Shown here: positions 7,996-15,525 of the stretch, one piece after another
How positions within the stretch are numbered: position 1 is the first letter of the stretch
Layout of the letters: the number at the start of each line of letters is the position of its first letter
Origin: Oceanispirochaeta sp. M1
GTDB taxonomy: Bacteria > Spirochaetota > Spirochaetia > DSM-2461
Assembly: GCF_003346715.1 (NCBI RefSeq)
Contig: NZ_QQPQ01000045.1
Span: 1 to 36,980, forward strand
DNA: 36,980 nt
Direction of reading: 5' to 3'
Notes under the pieces: generated by a model
Database searches by the model: none
Seen by the model: the letters and a program-made list of their open reading frames with translations, nothing else
What the model was told of the DNA's origin: nothing
Made by a program: the position numbers and the translations under genes

Positions 7996-9482
7996 TGAAA
8001 AAGAAAACTAATATCCTGATGTTGGTGAGTGATCATCAACTGCATTACAGACACGGGTGGGATGGAGGCGAAGGTCCTAAAAGACCGGAATTTGACAAAT
8101 TTGCCTCCCAGGGGACGAATTTTGACAGGGCTTATTCTGTTACTCCTCTTTGCGGTCCTGCCAGAAGATCTCTTTTAACCGGCCTCTACCCCCACAATCA
8201 CGGAAATGTACACAATCAGACAGAATCACCTTACGATCACGATATCTATTTCAATAAACTGGCTGATGAGGGATATAGGAATTATTACTACGGGAAATGG
8301 CATGCCGGCCCGGGAACAGCCCTGGACTTTGGCTGTGAAGGATTCTGCCCCTCCTTTTACGGTAATCCCTATATCACAAAGGAATACAAAGATTATCTTC
8401 AGAAGGAAAACATTCCCAAAGCGTCTCACCGCATAGATAACTATTTCTGGAATAACAGCTCTAAAGAAAAATTCAAAACCCTCCATGAAGGGAAAACTGA
8501 CTATTTCTGTGAATACGACTGGTGCGGTGAGCCCTGTGTCGGTGTGACCAACAGCCCAAAAGAATCACATGAAAGTTTTTTCCTCAGTTACCTGGCTTGT
8601 CAAAAACTGGAAGAGATCGCTGTAAACGGTAATAATGAACCTTTTCATTTAAGAGTCGATATGTGGGGACCTCATCAACCCTATTTCCCGACCCAGGAAT
8701 ACTTAGATATGTATGACCCAGGGGCTATCAAGGAATATGGCAGTTTCCGTGATAACCTGGAGAATAAGCCGACCTGCTACCAAAAAATGAATCGTCCCAT
8801 AGCCGATGAAAATGGCAACATGATCATACCGAGCGTATTTGAATGGGAAAAATGGCAGCAAATCCTGGCAAAAGCTTATGCCCAAACGACGATGACCGAT
8901 GAGGCGATGGGCCGTATCGTAAAAAAACTTGATGACCTGGGCCTCGGGGAGGATACAGTAGTCATCTGGACAAGCGATCACGGCGATGCCCTAGCAAGCC
9001 ACGGAGGAATGTTCGACAAAGGAAGCTTCATGACAGAGGAAATTGTCAGAATTCCTCTAGCTGTCCGCTTCCCAGAAAAAAATAAATATGTAAGTGATAC
9101 TGAAGCCCTTGTTAATACAACGGATATCGCTCCTACCATATTGGATCTGGCCGGTACCTCTTTCAGCAGCGAAATCGATGGAGAGAGCCTCATCCCCCTA
9201 TGTTCCGGAGAAAAAAAAGGGCGTCAATCCATGATGATAGAGAATTACGGTCAGGGTTACAGAGACACACAGCGATCGCGGACCATTGTAACGAATCAGT
9301 TTAAATACACGATCTATGAAGATGATATCAGTGAATTATACAACTTGAAAAACGACCCTTATGAGTTGAATAATTTAAGAAATGATAAAGAAATCGTTCG
9401 CCCGCTGGACAAAAGACTGAAAGATTTGATTCTCGAGAAAGGAGATGAAGACGGAATGACAATCTATAAGAGAAAACTATGA
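7995..9482 (+). CDS. second type-I sulfatase, cytoplasmic
   Basis: A 495-residue sulfatase distinct from its neighbour. The formylglycine motif is CGPAR with Cys53, and TG at 62-63. Other features are YYGKWHAGPG (the conserved Lys-Trp-His), DMWGPHQPYFP in the middle, and TSDHGDALASHGG near residue 330. Where the first sulfatase has Asp-Asp, this one has Asp13-His14 (VSDHQ), a variation at the second position of the metal-binding pair that may mark a different specificity subgroup. No signal peptide is present. The gene begins at the last base of the upstream stop codon and its own stop overlaps the regulator's ATG, so the three are tightly coupled. Two sulfatases of different subtype suggest two sulfate groups, or two successive substrates, in one pathway. 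Confidence 0.94.
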   Translation: MKKKTNILMLVSDHQLHYRHGWDGGEGPKRPEFDKFASQGTNFDRAYSVTPLCGPARRSLLTGLYPHNHGNVHNQTESPYDHDIYFNKLADEGYRNYYYGKWHAGPGTALDFGCEGFCPSFYGNPYITKEYKDYLQKENIPKASHRIDNYFWNNSSKEKFKTLHEGKTDYFCEYDWCGEPCVGVTNSPKESHESFFLSYLACQKLEEIAVNGNNEPFHLRVDMWGPHQPYFPTQEYLDMYDPGAIKEYGSFRDNLENKPTCYQKMNRPIADENGNMIIPSVFEWEKWQQILAKAYAQTTMTDEAMGRIVKKLDDLGLGEDTVVIWTSDHGDALASHGGMFDKGSFMTEEIVRIPLAVRFPEKNKYVSDTEALVNTTDIAPTILDLAGTSFSSEIDGESLIPLCSGEKKGRQSMMIENYGQGYRDTQRSRTIVTNQFKYTIYEDDISELYNLKNDPYELNNLRNDKEIVRPLDKRLKDLILEKGDEDGMTIYKRKL

Positions 9483-10195
9483 TTGATAAAAACAGGACTA
9501 TTCAGCTACTGATTGATAATAGTCTCGATTTGAAATCTCTATTTAAAAATATTCCGGGTCACATAATACGGCACTTTGAGATAGTTCAGTACAAGAAAGG
9601 CCATAAAGTTATAGAAAAAGGTACGATAAATTCTTACATTTATATCCTCTACGAAGGGGAAAACCGGATAATAAATGAATTCAGTAATGGCAGAGTGTTT
9701 GAATTCTCCTCTACAATCCGAAAAAAACCTCATATAGCCTTCAGCGGTCTTCTTGAATTTTTTTCAGACAATCCGGAAGCGACATCGACAGTCATCACAA
9801 GCGCCGAATCGACCTATTTGCGGATAAGCAAGAAAAAATTCGGACAATGGCTGAACGAAGATTTCGAAGCCTATAAAAAGGTCGTACAGATCTTTGCCAA
9901 ACAGCTATATCCCTCGCTTGATAGAATGGGAACTATGAAGGTCCATTCCGGAGTATATTTACTTGCCAATTATCTTGTCATCAACTACAAAGAAAAAATG
10001 CCAGAAGAATCAGAAATAATCATCGGAGAAACAAGGGAAAGACTCTCTCAGGATCTAGGCATCAGCCTGAGAACGGTATACCGGCTCTGTAAAGAGCTGA
10101 AAGATATGGAGCTGATCGATATCGAAAAGAAAAAGATCAGAATTACATCGGAAGGGATGGATGGGCTGAATGAGCTCGTTGAAGAAATCTATTAA
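9479..10195 (+). CDS. Crp/Fnr-family transcriptional regulator
   Basis: A 238-residue protein with an N-terminal cyclic-nucleotide-binding-type beta barrel (about 25-125; EIVQYKKGHKVIEKG and YIYILYEGENRI are the recognisable strands), a dimerisation helix (about 130-150) and a C-terminal winged helix-turn-helix (184-209: ETRERLSQDLGISLRTVYRL). The N-terminal Fe-S cysteines of FNR are absent; the only cysteine is at about 204. The recognition helix has Leu-Arg-Thr-Val-Tyr-Arg where E. coli CRP has Arg-Glu-Thr-Val-Gly-Arg, so a non-CRP operator is expected. It starts inside the sulfatase stop codon (ATGA) and is followed after 11 bp by the phosphorylase gene. It is the natural candidate to bind the paired TGACATATGGCA sites and activate both tctCBA and its own operon. 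The effector is unknown; a nucleoside- or sulfate-derived metabolite is possible. Confidence 0.88.
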   Translation: MIDKNRTIQLLIDNSLDLKSLFKNIPGHIIRHFEIVQYKKGHKVIEKGTINSYIYILYEGENRIINEFSNGRVFEFSSTIRKKPHIAFSGLLEFFSDNPEATSTVITSAESTYLRISKKKFGQWLNEDFEAYKKVVQIFAKQLYPSLDRMGTMKVHSGVYLLANYLVINYKEKMPEESEIIIGETRERLSQDLGISLRTVYRLCKELKDMELIDIEKKKIRITSEGMDGLNELVEEIY

Positions 10196-10206
10196 CAGGA
10201 GAAAAT

Positions 10207-11040
10207 ATGAATAAAGAAAAAGACTATTATGAAAAGCTGAGCGAATCGGCGGAATACATTAAGGGATTCCTGTCCGGAACCCCGGATCTGGCTATAATTC
10301 TGGGATCTGGACTGGGTTCTCTAGTCGAAAACCTGGAAAAAAAAGTCATTGTTGAGTATTCTGGTATCCCCCATTTTCCCGAAGTGACCGTCAAAGGACA
10401 TGAAGGGAGAATTGTCTATGGTGAAATGAAGGGAAAAAAAGTTCTCATGTTTCAGGGTCGATTCCACTATTACGAAGGATATTCTATGAAAGAGGTGACC
10501 TATCCCGTATATCTTTTGAAACTGCTTTCGATACCCCGACTCATTGTCACGAATTCCTGTGGAGGAATTAATAAGGATTTTGAGCCGGGAGATCTTATGA
10601 TCATTAGAGATTACATCAACCTCATGCCTTCCAATCCTCTTATCGGAAGTAATGACGAACGGCTTGGAACGAGGTTTCCCGATATGTCAGAGCCCTTTAA
10701 TAAAGAATTTGTCGAAGTTGCCACAAAAGCGGCAGAAACACTCAATCTACCCTATAAAGAAGGCGTCTATGCCAGTTTTATGGGTCCCTGTTATGAAACG
10801 GCAGCAGAAATCAGATCTATGGCCGATATGGGCGCCGATACTGTGGGCATGTCGACAGTTCCAGAAACCATGGTTGCCAATTACCTGGGATTGAAAGTTC
10901 TCGGAATTTCCTGCATTACTAATATGGCTACGGGAATACAGAAAGTGAAACATTCCCATGAGAGGGTTGTGGAAATTGCTCAGAAATCTTCAGTAGTTTT
11001 TTGCAAATGGGTAGAAAAAATAATTGAAGAAATCGAATGA
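10207..11040 (+). CDS. punA: purine nucleoside phosphorylase, trimeric class (PunA/XapA type)
   Basis: The 277-residue enzyme belongs to the high-molecular-weight, trimeric phosphorylase class, structurally separate from DeoD. Hallmarks in order are ILGSGLG, VKGHEGR, FQGRFHYYEGY, the phosphate-site strand TNSCGGIN (commonly TNAAGG), GTRFPDM, GPCYETAAE with the base-binding Glu, GADTVGMSTVPE, and ISCITN with the base-binding Asn. The Glu plus Asn pair is that of enzymes preferring 6-oxopurines (guanosine, inosine), so this gene would complement the adenosine-accepting DeoD. AGGAG precedes the ATG and the regulator ends 11 bp upstream, so it is probably in the sulfatase operon. It should release ribose-1-phosphate in the cytosol. 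A methylthioadenosine phosphorylase role is less likely given the Asn. Confidence 0.93.
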   Translation: MNKEKDYYEKLSESAEYIKGFLSGTPDLAIILGSGLGSLVENLEKKVIVEYSGIPHFPEVTVKGHEGRIVYGEMKGKKVLMFQGRFHYYEGYSMKEVTYPVYLLKLLSIPRLIVTNSCGGINKDFEPGDLMIIRDYINLMPSNPLIGSNDERLGTRFPDMSEPFNKEFVEVATKAAETLNLPYKEGVYASFMGPCYETAAEIRSMADMGADTVGMSTVPETMVANYLGLKVLGISCITNMATGIQKVKHSHERVVEIAQKSSVVFCKWVEKIIEEIE

Positions 11041-11231
11041 ATTTAATTTGATATCTGGTGATAAATAAAGTCTCAAATACTTCCCTTACTGAATGCACTA
11101 GACAAATTAGATAATAATCAACTGTGATCGGTTTATTTCATCATTATTACCTGAGTTCTGCCTGATTCATCATCTTGAATGTAAAAAAATACACCACTGG
11201 ATGAATTATCATTTAAAGGGAATAGAAGATT
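11041..11231. other. intergenic region between punA and the exporter gene
   Basis: About 190 AT-rich bases without a gene. I see no hairpin with a T-run and no copy of the TGACATATGGCA operator. It presumably contains the promoter of the exporter/maturase pair, but no clear -35/-10 combination stands out. Confidence 0.4.
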
Positions 11232-12011
11232 ATGGAAATTCTTTACCTTATGGTTGCACTCATCTCTACTACTATCGGAGCCATATCTGGCCTTGGTGGT
11301 GGAGTTATCATCAAACCTGTTCTCGACACACTGGGGCAGTATGATATTTTAACAATAAGTCTTTTGTCTTCTTTTACCGTTTTTTCCATGGCTGTTGTTT
11401 CAACAATTAAACAATATGCTGCAGGAGTGCGTTTTGAGGGAAAAAGAACCATATGGCTTTCGGGGGGATCAATTCTCGGTGGGATTGCAGGAAAATCTCT
11501 CTTTTCACTGATCTATCAGCTGGTCGAGAATAAAGAGTTGATAACCGCTTCCCAATCGATGATTCTAGGAGTTCTCCTTATTATCGTTTTGCTCTATCTT
11601 TTAAAAAAGAACCTGCAAAGCTTCCATATTCATAATCTTTTTAATATTTTTCTGGTAGGTTTATTCCTTGGAATGATTGCATCTTTTCTGGGTGTTGGCG
11701 GTGGTCCTTTTAATGTGGTTCTACTCGCTTTGTTGTTTTCTATGGATACAAAAACCGCAGCAATGCATTCCGTTCTTATTATCCTGTTCAGTCAGTTTGC
11801 CAAGCTGCTTTCTGTTTATGTTGATACAGGATTTGCACCATATAACTTATCGATGCTTTTATTTATGATGCCCGGCGGCATATTAGGAGGATTGATAGGA
11901 TCCTCTTTAAACCGGAAATTTAACAGAAAATTTATTGAGATCTTATTCATGATCACAATAATTTTAATAATCGGCCTGAATTTTTATATATTTTTAAAAT
12001 CAATGTTATAG
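11232..12011 (+). CDS. TauE/SafE-family sulfite/organosulfur anion exporter
   Basis: A 259-residue polytopic membrane protein with about seven to eight helices. The family's internal duplication is clear: ISGLGGGVIIKPVLD near residue 20 and ASFLGVGGGPFNVVLLALL near 150, the two glycine-rich loops that define TauE/SafE proteins. Characterised members export sulfite, sulfoacetate or related anions. Beside two cytosolic sulfatases, the simplest role is export of the sulfate-derived anion, though import or another substrate cannot be excluded. No strong Shine-Dalgarno is present (AGAAG before the ATG). The maturase gene starts 10 bp after its stop, so the two are very likely one operon. Confidence 0.88.
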   Translation: MEILYLMVALISTTIGAISGLGGGVIIKPVLDTLGQYDILTISLLSSFTVFSMAVVSTIKQYAAGVRFEGKRTIWLSGGSILGGIAGKSLFSLIYQLVENKELITASQSMILGVLLIIVLLYLLKKNLQSFHIHNLFNIFLVGLFLGMIASFLGVGGGPFNVVLLALLFSMDTKTAAMHSVLIILFSQFAKLLSVYVDTGFAPYNLSMLLFMMPGGILGGLIGSSLNRKFNRKFIEILFMITIILIIGLNFYIFLKSML

Positions 12012-12021
12012 GATTGTGATA

Positions 12022-13236
12022 ATGACTAATTTCCATTTAATGGCAAAACCTGCCGGCCCCTCGTGCAACCTTAACTGTACCTATTGTTTTTATCTGGAAA
12101 AGGAATCTTTGTTTCATGAGAAAAAAACAATGATGCCCGATGAAGTTCTTGAGGCTTATACAGAAAAATATATCAGGTCTCAATCATTTAAAGAAATAAA
12201 CTTTGCCTGGCAGGGCGGTGAACCGACAATGGCAGGTCTGGATTTTTTCAGGAAAGCTCTTAAACTCCAGAAAAGATTTAATTCCGGGAAGAAAATATCT
12301 AATGCCATACAGACAAATGGAACACTTCTGACTGAAGAATGGTGCAGATTCCTGGCAAAAAATAAATTTCTCGTGGGATTAAGCCTCGATGGACCGGAGC
12401 TGCTGCACGACGCCTACAGAAAAAGCAAAACAGGTGGACCGACATTTAAAAAACTGCAAAGGTCTTTGAAATTACTGAAAGAAAACAACGTTGAATACAA
12501 TGTTTTAACAACTGTGAATGGCAAGAACAGCAAAGAACCGCTGGAGGTTTACAATTTCTTAATGGAATCCGGTGTGGAATACATTCAATTTATTCCCATT
12601 GTTGAAAGAGCAGCCGACGCAAAATCTATTGAACTGGGTTTTACCCTTTCAACTCCCCCTTCTAAAGATCAGCAAAACATCAATCTCACAGACTGGTCTG
12701 TAGAATCATCTGCCTATGGGGATTTTCTTATTGCCATATTCAACCAGTGGGTGAAAAACGATGTCGGTTCTGTTTTTGTCATGAATTTCGAATGGGCTTT
12801 CAGTTCAGCAATAAAAGGTGTTTCCGGTATCTGTCAATTTGCACAGAAATGCGGCAATGCGGGAATCGTTGAGCACAATGGGGATATTTATTCGTGCGAT
12901 CACTATGTATATCCTGAATATAAACTGGGCAATATTATATCAGATGATCCGAAAGTTCTATTCCAATCGGATCAACAGACAAAATTCGGTAACAACAAAT
13001 ATGATGGTCTGAGCAAAGAGTGCCGGGACTGTCCAGTTCTAACTCTCTGTTATGGGGGATGTCCAAAACACCGTTTTATTTTTAATAGAGAGGAGATCCA
13101 TCCACAGAACTATCTCTGCAGGGGATATAAAAGATTCTTCACTCACATCCTTCCTTATGCAGAGATGATAAAAACTCTGATCGATGAAAGAAAACCCGTT
13201 ACTGATCTGATGAAAATGACTCATCCGGTGGTGTAG
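12022..13236 (+). CDS. anaerobic sulfatase-maturating enzyme (radical SAM, anSME)
   Basis: This radical-SAM/SPASM enzyme oxidises the active-site Cys of type-I sulfatases to formylglycine without oxygen. The 404 residues have the CxxxCxxC cluster motif at 15-22 (CNLNCTYC), WQGGEP (the SAM-binding Gly-Gly-Glu), QTNGTLL, and SLDGP. The C-terminal SPASM cysteines are in ICQFAQKCG, IYSCDHYVYP, CRDCPVLTLCYGGCP and YLCRGY, enough for two auxiliary Fe-S clusters. I prefer the ATG at 12022, spaced from AGGA at 12010-12013; a GTG at 12016 is only two codons earlier. Both sulfatases of the locus carry the Cys-x-Pro-x-Arg site this enzyme uses. Its 3' end is overlapped by an antisense reading frame from the integrase module. 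Confidence 0.95.
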   Translation: MTNFHLMAKPAGPSCNLNCTYCFYLEKESLFHEKKTMMPDEVLEAYTEKYIRSQSFKEINFAWQGGEPTMAGLDFFRKALKLQKRFNSGKKISNAIQTNGTLLTEEWCRFLAKNKFLVGLSLDGPELLHDAYRKSKTGGPTFKKLQRSLKLLKENNVEYNVLTTVNGKNSKEPLEVYNFLMESGVEYIQFIPIVERAADAKSIELGFTLSTPPSKDQQNINLTDWSVESSAYGDFLIAIFNQWVKNDVGSVFVMNFEWAFSSAIKGVSGICQFAQKCGNAGIVEHNGDIYSCDHYVYPEYKLGNIISDDPKVLFQSDQQTKFGNNKYDGLSKECRDCPVLTLCYGGCPKHRFIFNREEIHPQNYLCRGYKRFFTHILPYAEMIKTLIDERKPVTDLMKMTHPVV

Positions 13237-13467
13237 ATTTTTTTCTCTCCTATAAAAAAAGGGGTGTAATAACCCCCTATAATTATCATCATATTTATCA
13301 TAAGGAATGTCTCCACTCTCCTTAATCAAAATAGATTTAATATTATCTATAATCTCAATAATCTTTGTGTTAATAGCTTTTACGACCTCTGATAGTTGCA
13401 TCCCCTGAGCGATAACACTTCCATTATCATCCTCAAATTTAAGAATAACATCATGATTCAATTGCAC
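13039..13467 (-). CDS. hypothetical protein of the integrase module, 3' part doubtful
   Basis: The first 60 or so residues look like a real small protein: an acidic beta-like start (LKFEDDNGSVIAQGM) then an amphipathic helix (LSEVVKAINTKIIEIIDNIK). The GTG start at 13467 has TAGGAGA just upstream. The frame then reads straight through an intrinsic terminator (13254-13277) and about 200 bases antisense to the maturase gene. That half has the odd composition of a shadow frame. The natural gene probably ended near the terminator and has lost its stop, or the region is a junction. I do not recognise the family. Confidence 0.4.
   Translation of the reverse strand: MQLNHDVILKFEDDNGSVIAQGMQLSEVVKAINTKIIEIIDNIKSILIKESGDIPYDKYDDNYRGLLHPFFYRREKNLHHRMSHFHQISNGFSFIDQSFYHLCIRKDVSEESFISPAEIVLWMDLLSIKNKTVFWTSPITES
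13254..13277 (-). terminator. intrinsic terminator of the integrase module
   Basis: Read on the minus strand, the stem GGGGT / ACCCC (13276-13272 and 13265-13261) with a six-base loop is followed by seven T residues (13260-13254). It points away from the integrase and ends that transcript before it enters the maturase gene. In the + direction no T-run follows, so it is not obviously the maturase terminator. Confidence 0.7.
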
Positions 13468-13532
13468 AGTCTCCTACTAAACTATATTCATTTGTATAGA
13501 ATCGTAACATTAGCTATTTAAACTTTGAATCC

Positions 13533-13955
13533 CTATTTTTGTTGTAGCTGCTTTTTTATTCGTCGAGACATTTTTTGAGCTTTATCCTTGTCATTCTCAA
13601 CCCAGAATACGAGAGGGCGCTTCCCCTCAGCCAGGTTCCTGGAAAACTCATTTAGATTTATCCCTGGTATAGATTTACCGGACACAAGAAGTGACGCACC
13701 TCTGGTATAAAAATCAAAGATCTCAGGGATAGTATTATCGTCACCGATAACACCCATGATCCTGGCAGACTGGTCTTTCACATATCTCTGAAAGCTCTTA
13801 TCTGTAAGATCAGCAAGGCGGCTCCAGAGTAAAGGATCATTTACTGCAACAATGTCATTGACATAGCGCATCTTCTGAAGCACTTTCGTCAATCTAATAT
13901 TGTTAATCTCAAGAGCCTCTCGATACCTATGCATATTCTCCCCTGCTTTGGCCAA
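13533..13955 (-). CDS. hypothetical protein of the integrase module, probably 5'-disrupted
   Basis: A 140-residue soluble, basic product, mostly helical, ending in a Lys/Gln-rich tail (SRRIKKQLQQK). No family is recognised. The only available start is a TTG at 13955 with no ribosome binding site. The reading frame stays open upstream to 14030 with plausible protein sequence (DIAPSFKDYLKLQRINIK) and meets a TAA at 14031-14033, beyond which the same frame continues as the 45-codon frame starting at 14168. The simplest explanation is one gene of about 210 codons split by a nonsense mutation. Two adjacent genes remain possible. Confidence 0.45.
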   Translation of the reverse strand: MAKAGENMHRYREALEINNIRLTKVLQKMRYVNDIVAVNDPLLWSRLADLTDKSFQRYVKDQSARIMGVIGDDNTIPEIFDFYTRGASLLVSGKSIPGINLNEFSRNLAEGKRPLVFWVENDKDKAQKMSRRIKKQLQQK

Positions 13956-14030
13956 ACCATAGGCTGTAGACTGCTTTATATTGATCCTTTGAAGCTTTAG
14001 GTAATCTTTAAAGCTGGGAGCGATATCAAG

Positions 14031-14168
14031 TTAAAGACGATCCATCTTAATCCTTCCAAATCCAAGAGCCATAGCAACCATTGATCCTTTAATGCTTTCC
14101 AACTCCAGGATTCCAGACTCGATACTCATAAGGGTTTCATCTTTTAAATCAAATACATAAGAGGACAT
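14031..14168 (-). CDS. 45-residue ORF coupled to the integrase
   Basis: Its ATG overlaps the integrase stop (TAATG), and a strong AGGAGG sits at the end of the integrase gene, so translation of this frame is well supported. The peptide begins MSSYVFDLKDETLMSIESG and ends KMDRL before TAA at 14031-14033. It is in the same frame as the following 13533-14030 stretch, so it may be the 5' end of a gene interrupted by a stop codon rather than a complete small protein. No family is recognised. Confidence 0.5.
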   Translation of the reverse strand: MSSYVFDLKDETLMSIESGILELESIKGSMVAMALGFGRIKMDRL

Positions 14169-15343
14169 TAGAAACCTCCTGAGACATTCTTCTGATACTG
14201 ATAGAAGTCTCTAATCTGGTTGATGGATTCCTCATCATTAAAGACAGTGTAGCCATCAGTCATGATAGGTGTTGTATGCCGTGCCAGGGACCTGACAGCA
14301 ATATCACTTATACCTTGTTGCCTTAATCGTGTTATGGCCAGGCTTCGGAAACTATATTGAGTAATATTACGTTCCTTTCTCTGTTCTTCAGAAATCCCAA
14401 TTGTTCTCAACGCTTTATATAATCTTCTCTTCAGATAGTTTTCTGAAACATGCATTTTCCCATCCTTGGAAAAGACAAGACATTCTGATTCATTGTATGT
14501 CTGACAGATATGTCTTAAGATACCCGCCGTATCAGCTCGTACAGGGACTCCTTCTAGTACAGCACCCGTTTTAGTCTCTTTGATCCTATGTGATGCGTGA
14601 TCGACAGCCTGCCTGATATCAACAGTACAATTGCCATCAGGATGGAAGTGAATGTGCTTTCTTTGTATTGCTCTGATTTCACCAGGTCTCATTGCTGTAT
14701 CCCATGCTAGAAGGAAAGCTCCCATCGCCTGAATATCACCATTCCAGACTTCATCGATAGTATTCAAATCAAATAAAGTATCGGTCTCTTCAGTTCTGAG
14801 GATTCCTCTTTTTCTTGGTCTATTCTTTCGAGGCGGTATCACATCTTTGACTGGATTGTACTCAAGATAACCCAACCTTTTGGCGTCCTTTAACATAACC
14901 CGCAAAATACTGAGAATATCAATTTGAGTGGAACCACATAGCCCTCGTTTTGCCAATTCATCCAACCAGTCTTCTATATGCTTTACTTTAATGTTTGAGA
15001 TAATCATTTCACCGAAGTAAGGTAGAATATGTTTTCTGAAATTGTTTCTGTTGTTTATTGAATTTGCATAGCTGGGTTTGTTGTTTCGAAGGTATCGTCT
15101 GGTAAGGTATGGACAGATAGAAGGAATATCAGGATCTGGTCCCCACTCCCACCAGTCTTTAAAATATTCATGTAACAGGAACTTCTGAACAGGATCTTCT
15201 GGAATTAGCTTTTTTTTCTTCTCCAGCTCTCTGCAGTAATACTTTGCAGCTGCCTTCGTAGACTGACCAATACTTTTTGCAGTACTCCTGGTGCCGTCAG
15301 GTAGATTTACCTGGTAATAAAAGATAGTTATCCCAGACTTCAT
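14168..15343 (-). CDS. tyrosine recombinase / integrase, N-terminus frameshifted
   Basis: A phage-type integrase of 391 residues. It has an N-terminal SAM-like core-binding domain (about 85-170), then the catalytic domain with the first Arg in DTAMRPGEIRAI, the second Arg in QYSFRSLAITRL, a His in LARHTTPIMTDGY and the nucleophile Tyr in the same segment. The His of the usual HxxR box is replaced by Tyr. The ATG at 15343 has no ribosome binding site. Another ATG at 15389 has AAGGAT at ideal spacing but reads out of frame after about six codons. The frame of the main ORF carries integrase-like sequence (KKEPFTVYPRK) just before 15343. One extra base within AAAGAAAGAACCC (15365-15380) explains this, so the gene is probably inactivated. 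It faces the tRNA-Met gene, a classic integration target. Confidence 0.82.
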   Translation of the reverse strand: MKSGITIFYYQVNLPDGTRSTAKSIGQSTKAAAKYYCRELEKKKKLIPEDPVQKFLLHEYFKDWWEWGPDPDIPSICPYLTRRYLRNNKPSYANSINNRNNFRKHILPYFGEMIISNIKVKHIEDWLDELAKRGLCGSTQIDILSILRVMLKDAKRLGYLEYNPVKDVIPPRKNRPRKRGILRTEETDTLFDLNTIDEVWNGDIQAMGAFLLAWDTAMRPGEIRAIQRKHIHFHPDGNCTVDIRQAVDHASHRIKETKTGAVLEGVPVRADTAGILRHICQTYNESECLVFSKDGKMHVSENYLKRRLYKALRTIGISEEQRKERNITQYSFRSLAITRLRQQGISDIAVRSLARHTTPIMTDGYTVFNDEESINQIRDFYQYQKNVSGGF

Positions 15344-15465
15344 CTTACGGGGATATACAGTGAAGGGTTCTTTCTTTGTATGAAGACATAACTACATCCT
15401 TTTCAGGTCTGTTGCTGTCAAATTTGCTGATACAGCCTGTTTGAATGAGATACAAAGAGGGGTTA

Positions 15466-15521
15466 TAAAAAAATAAAAGCCTACCTCATAACAAGTTAAA
15501 AACTTATTGCAAGATAGGCTT
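15466..15521 (-). terminator. intrinsic terminator after tRNA-Met
   Basis: On the minus strand a long stem, partly G-U paired, is closed by AAGCCTA / TAGGCTT (15521-15515 and 15483-15477) and capped by AAGTT / AACTT around a three-base loop. It runs directly into a TTTTATTTTTTT tract. It starts five bases after the tRNA 3' end. Confidence 0.75.
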
Positions 15522-15525
15522 GAAG

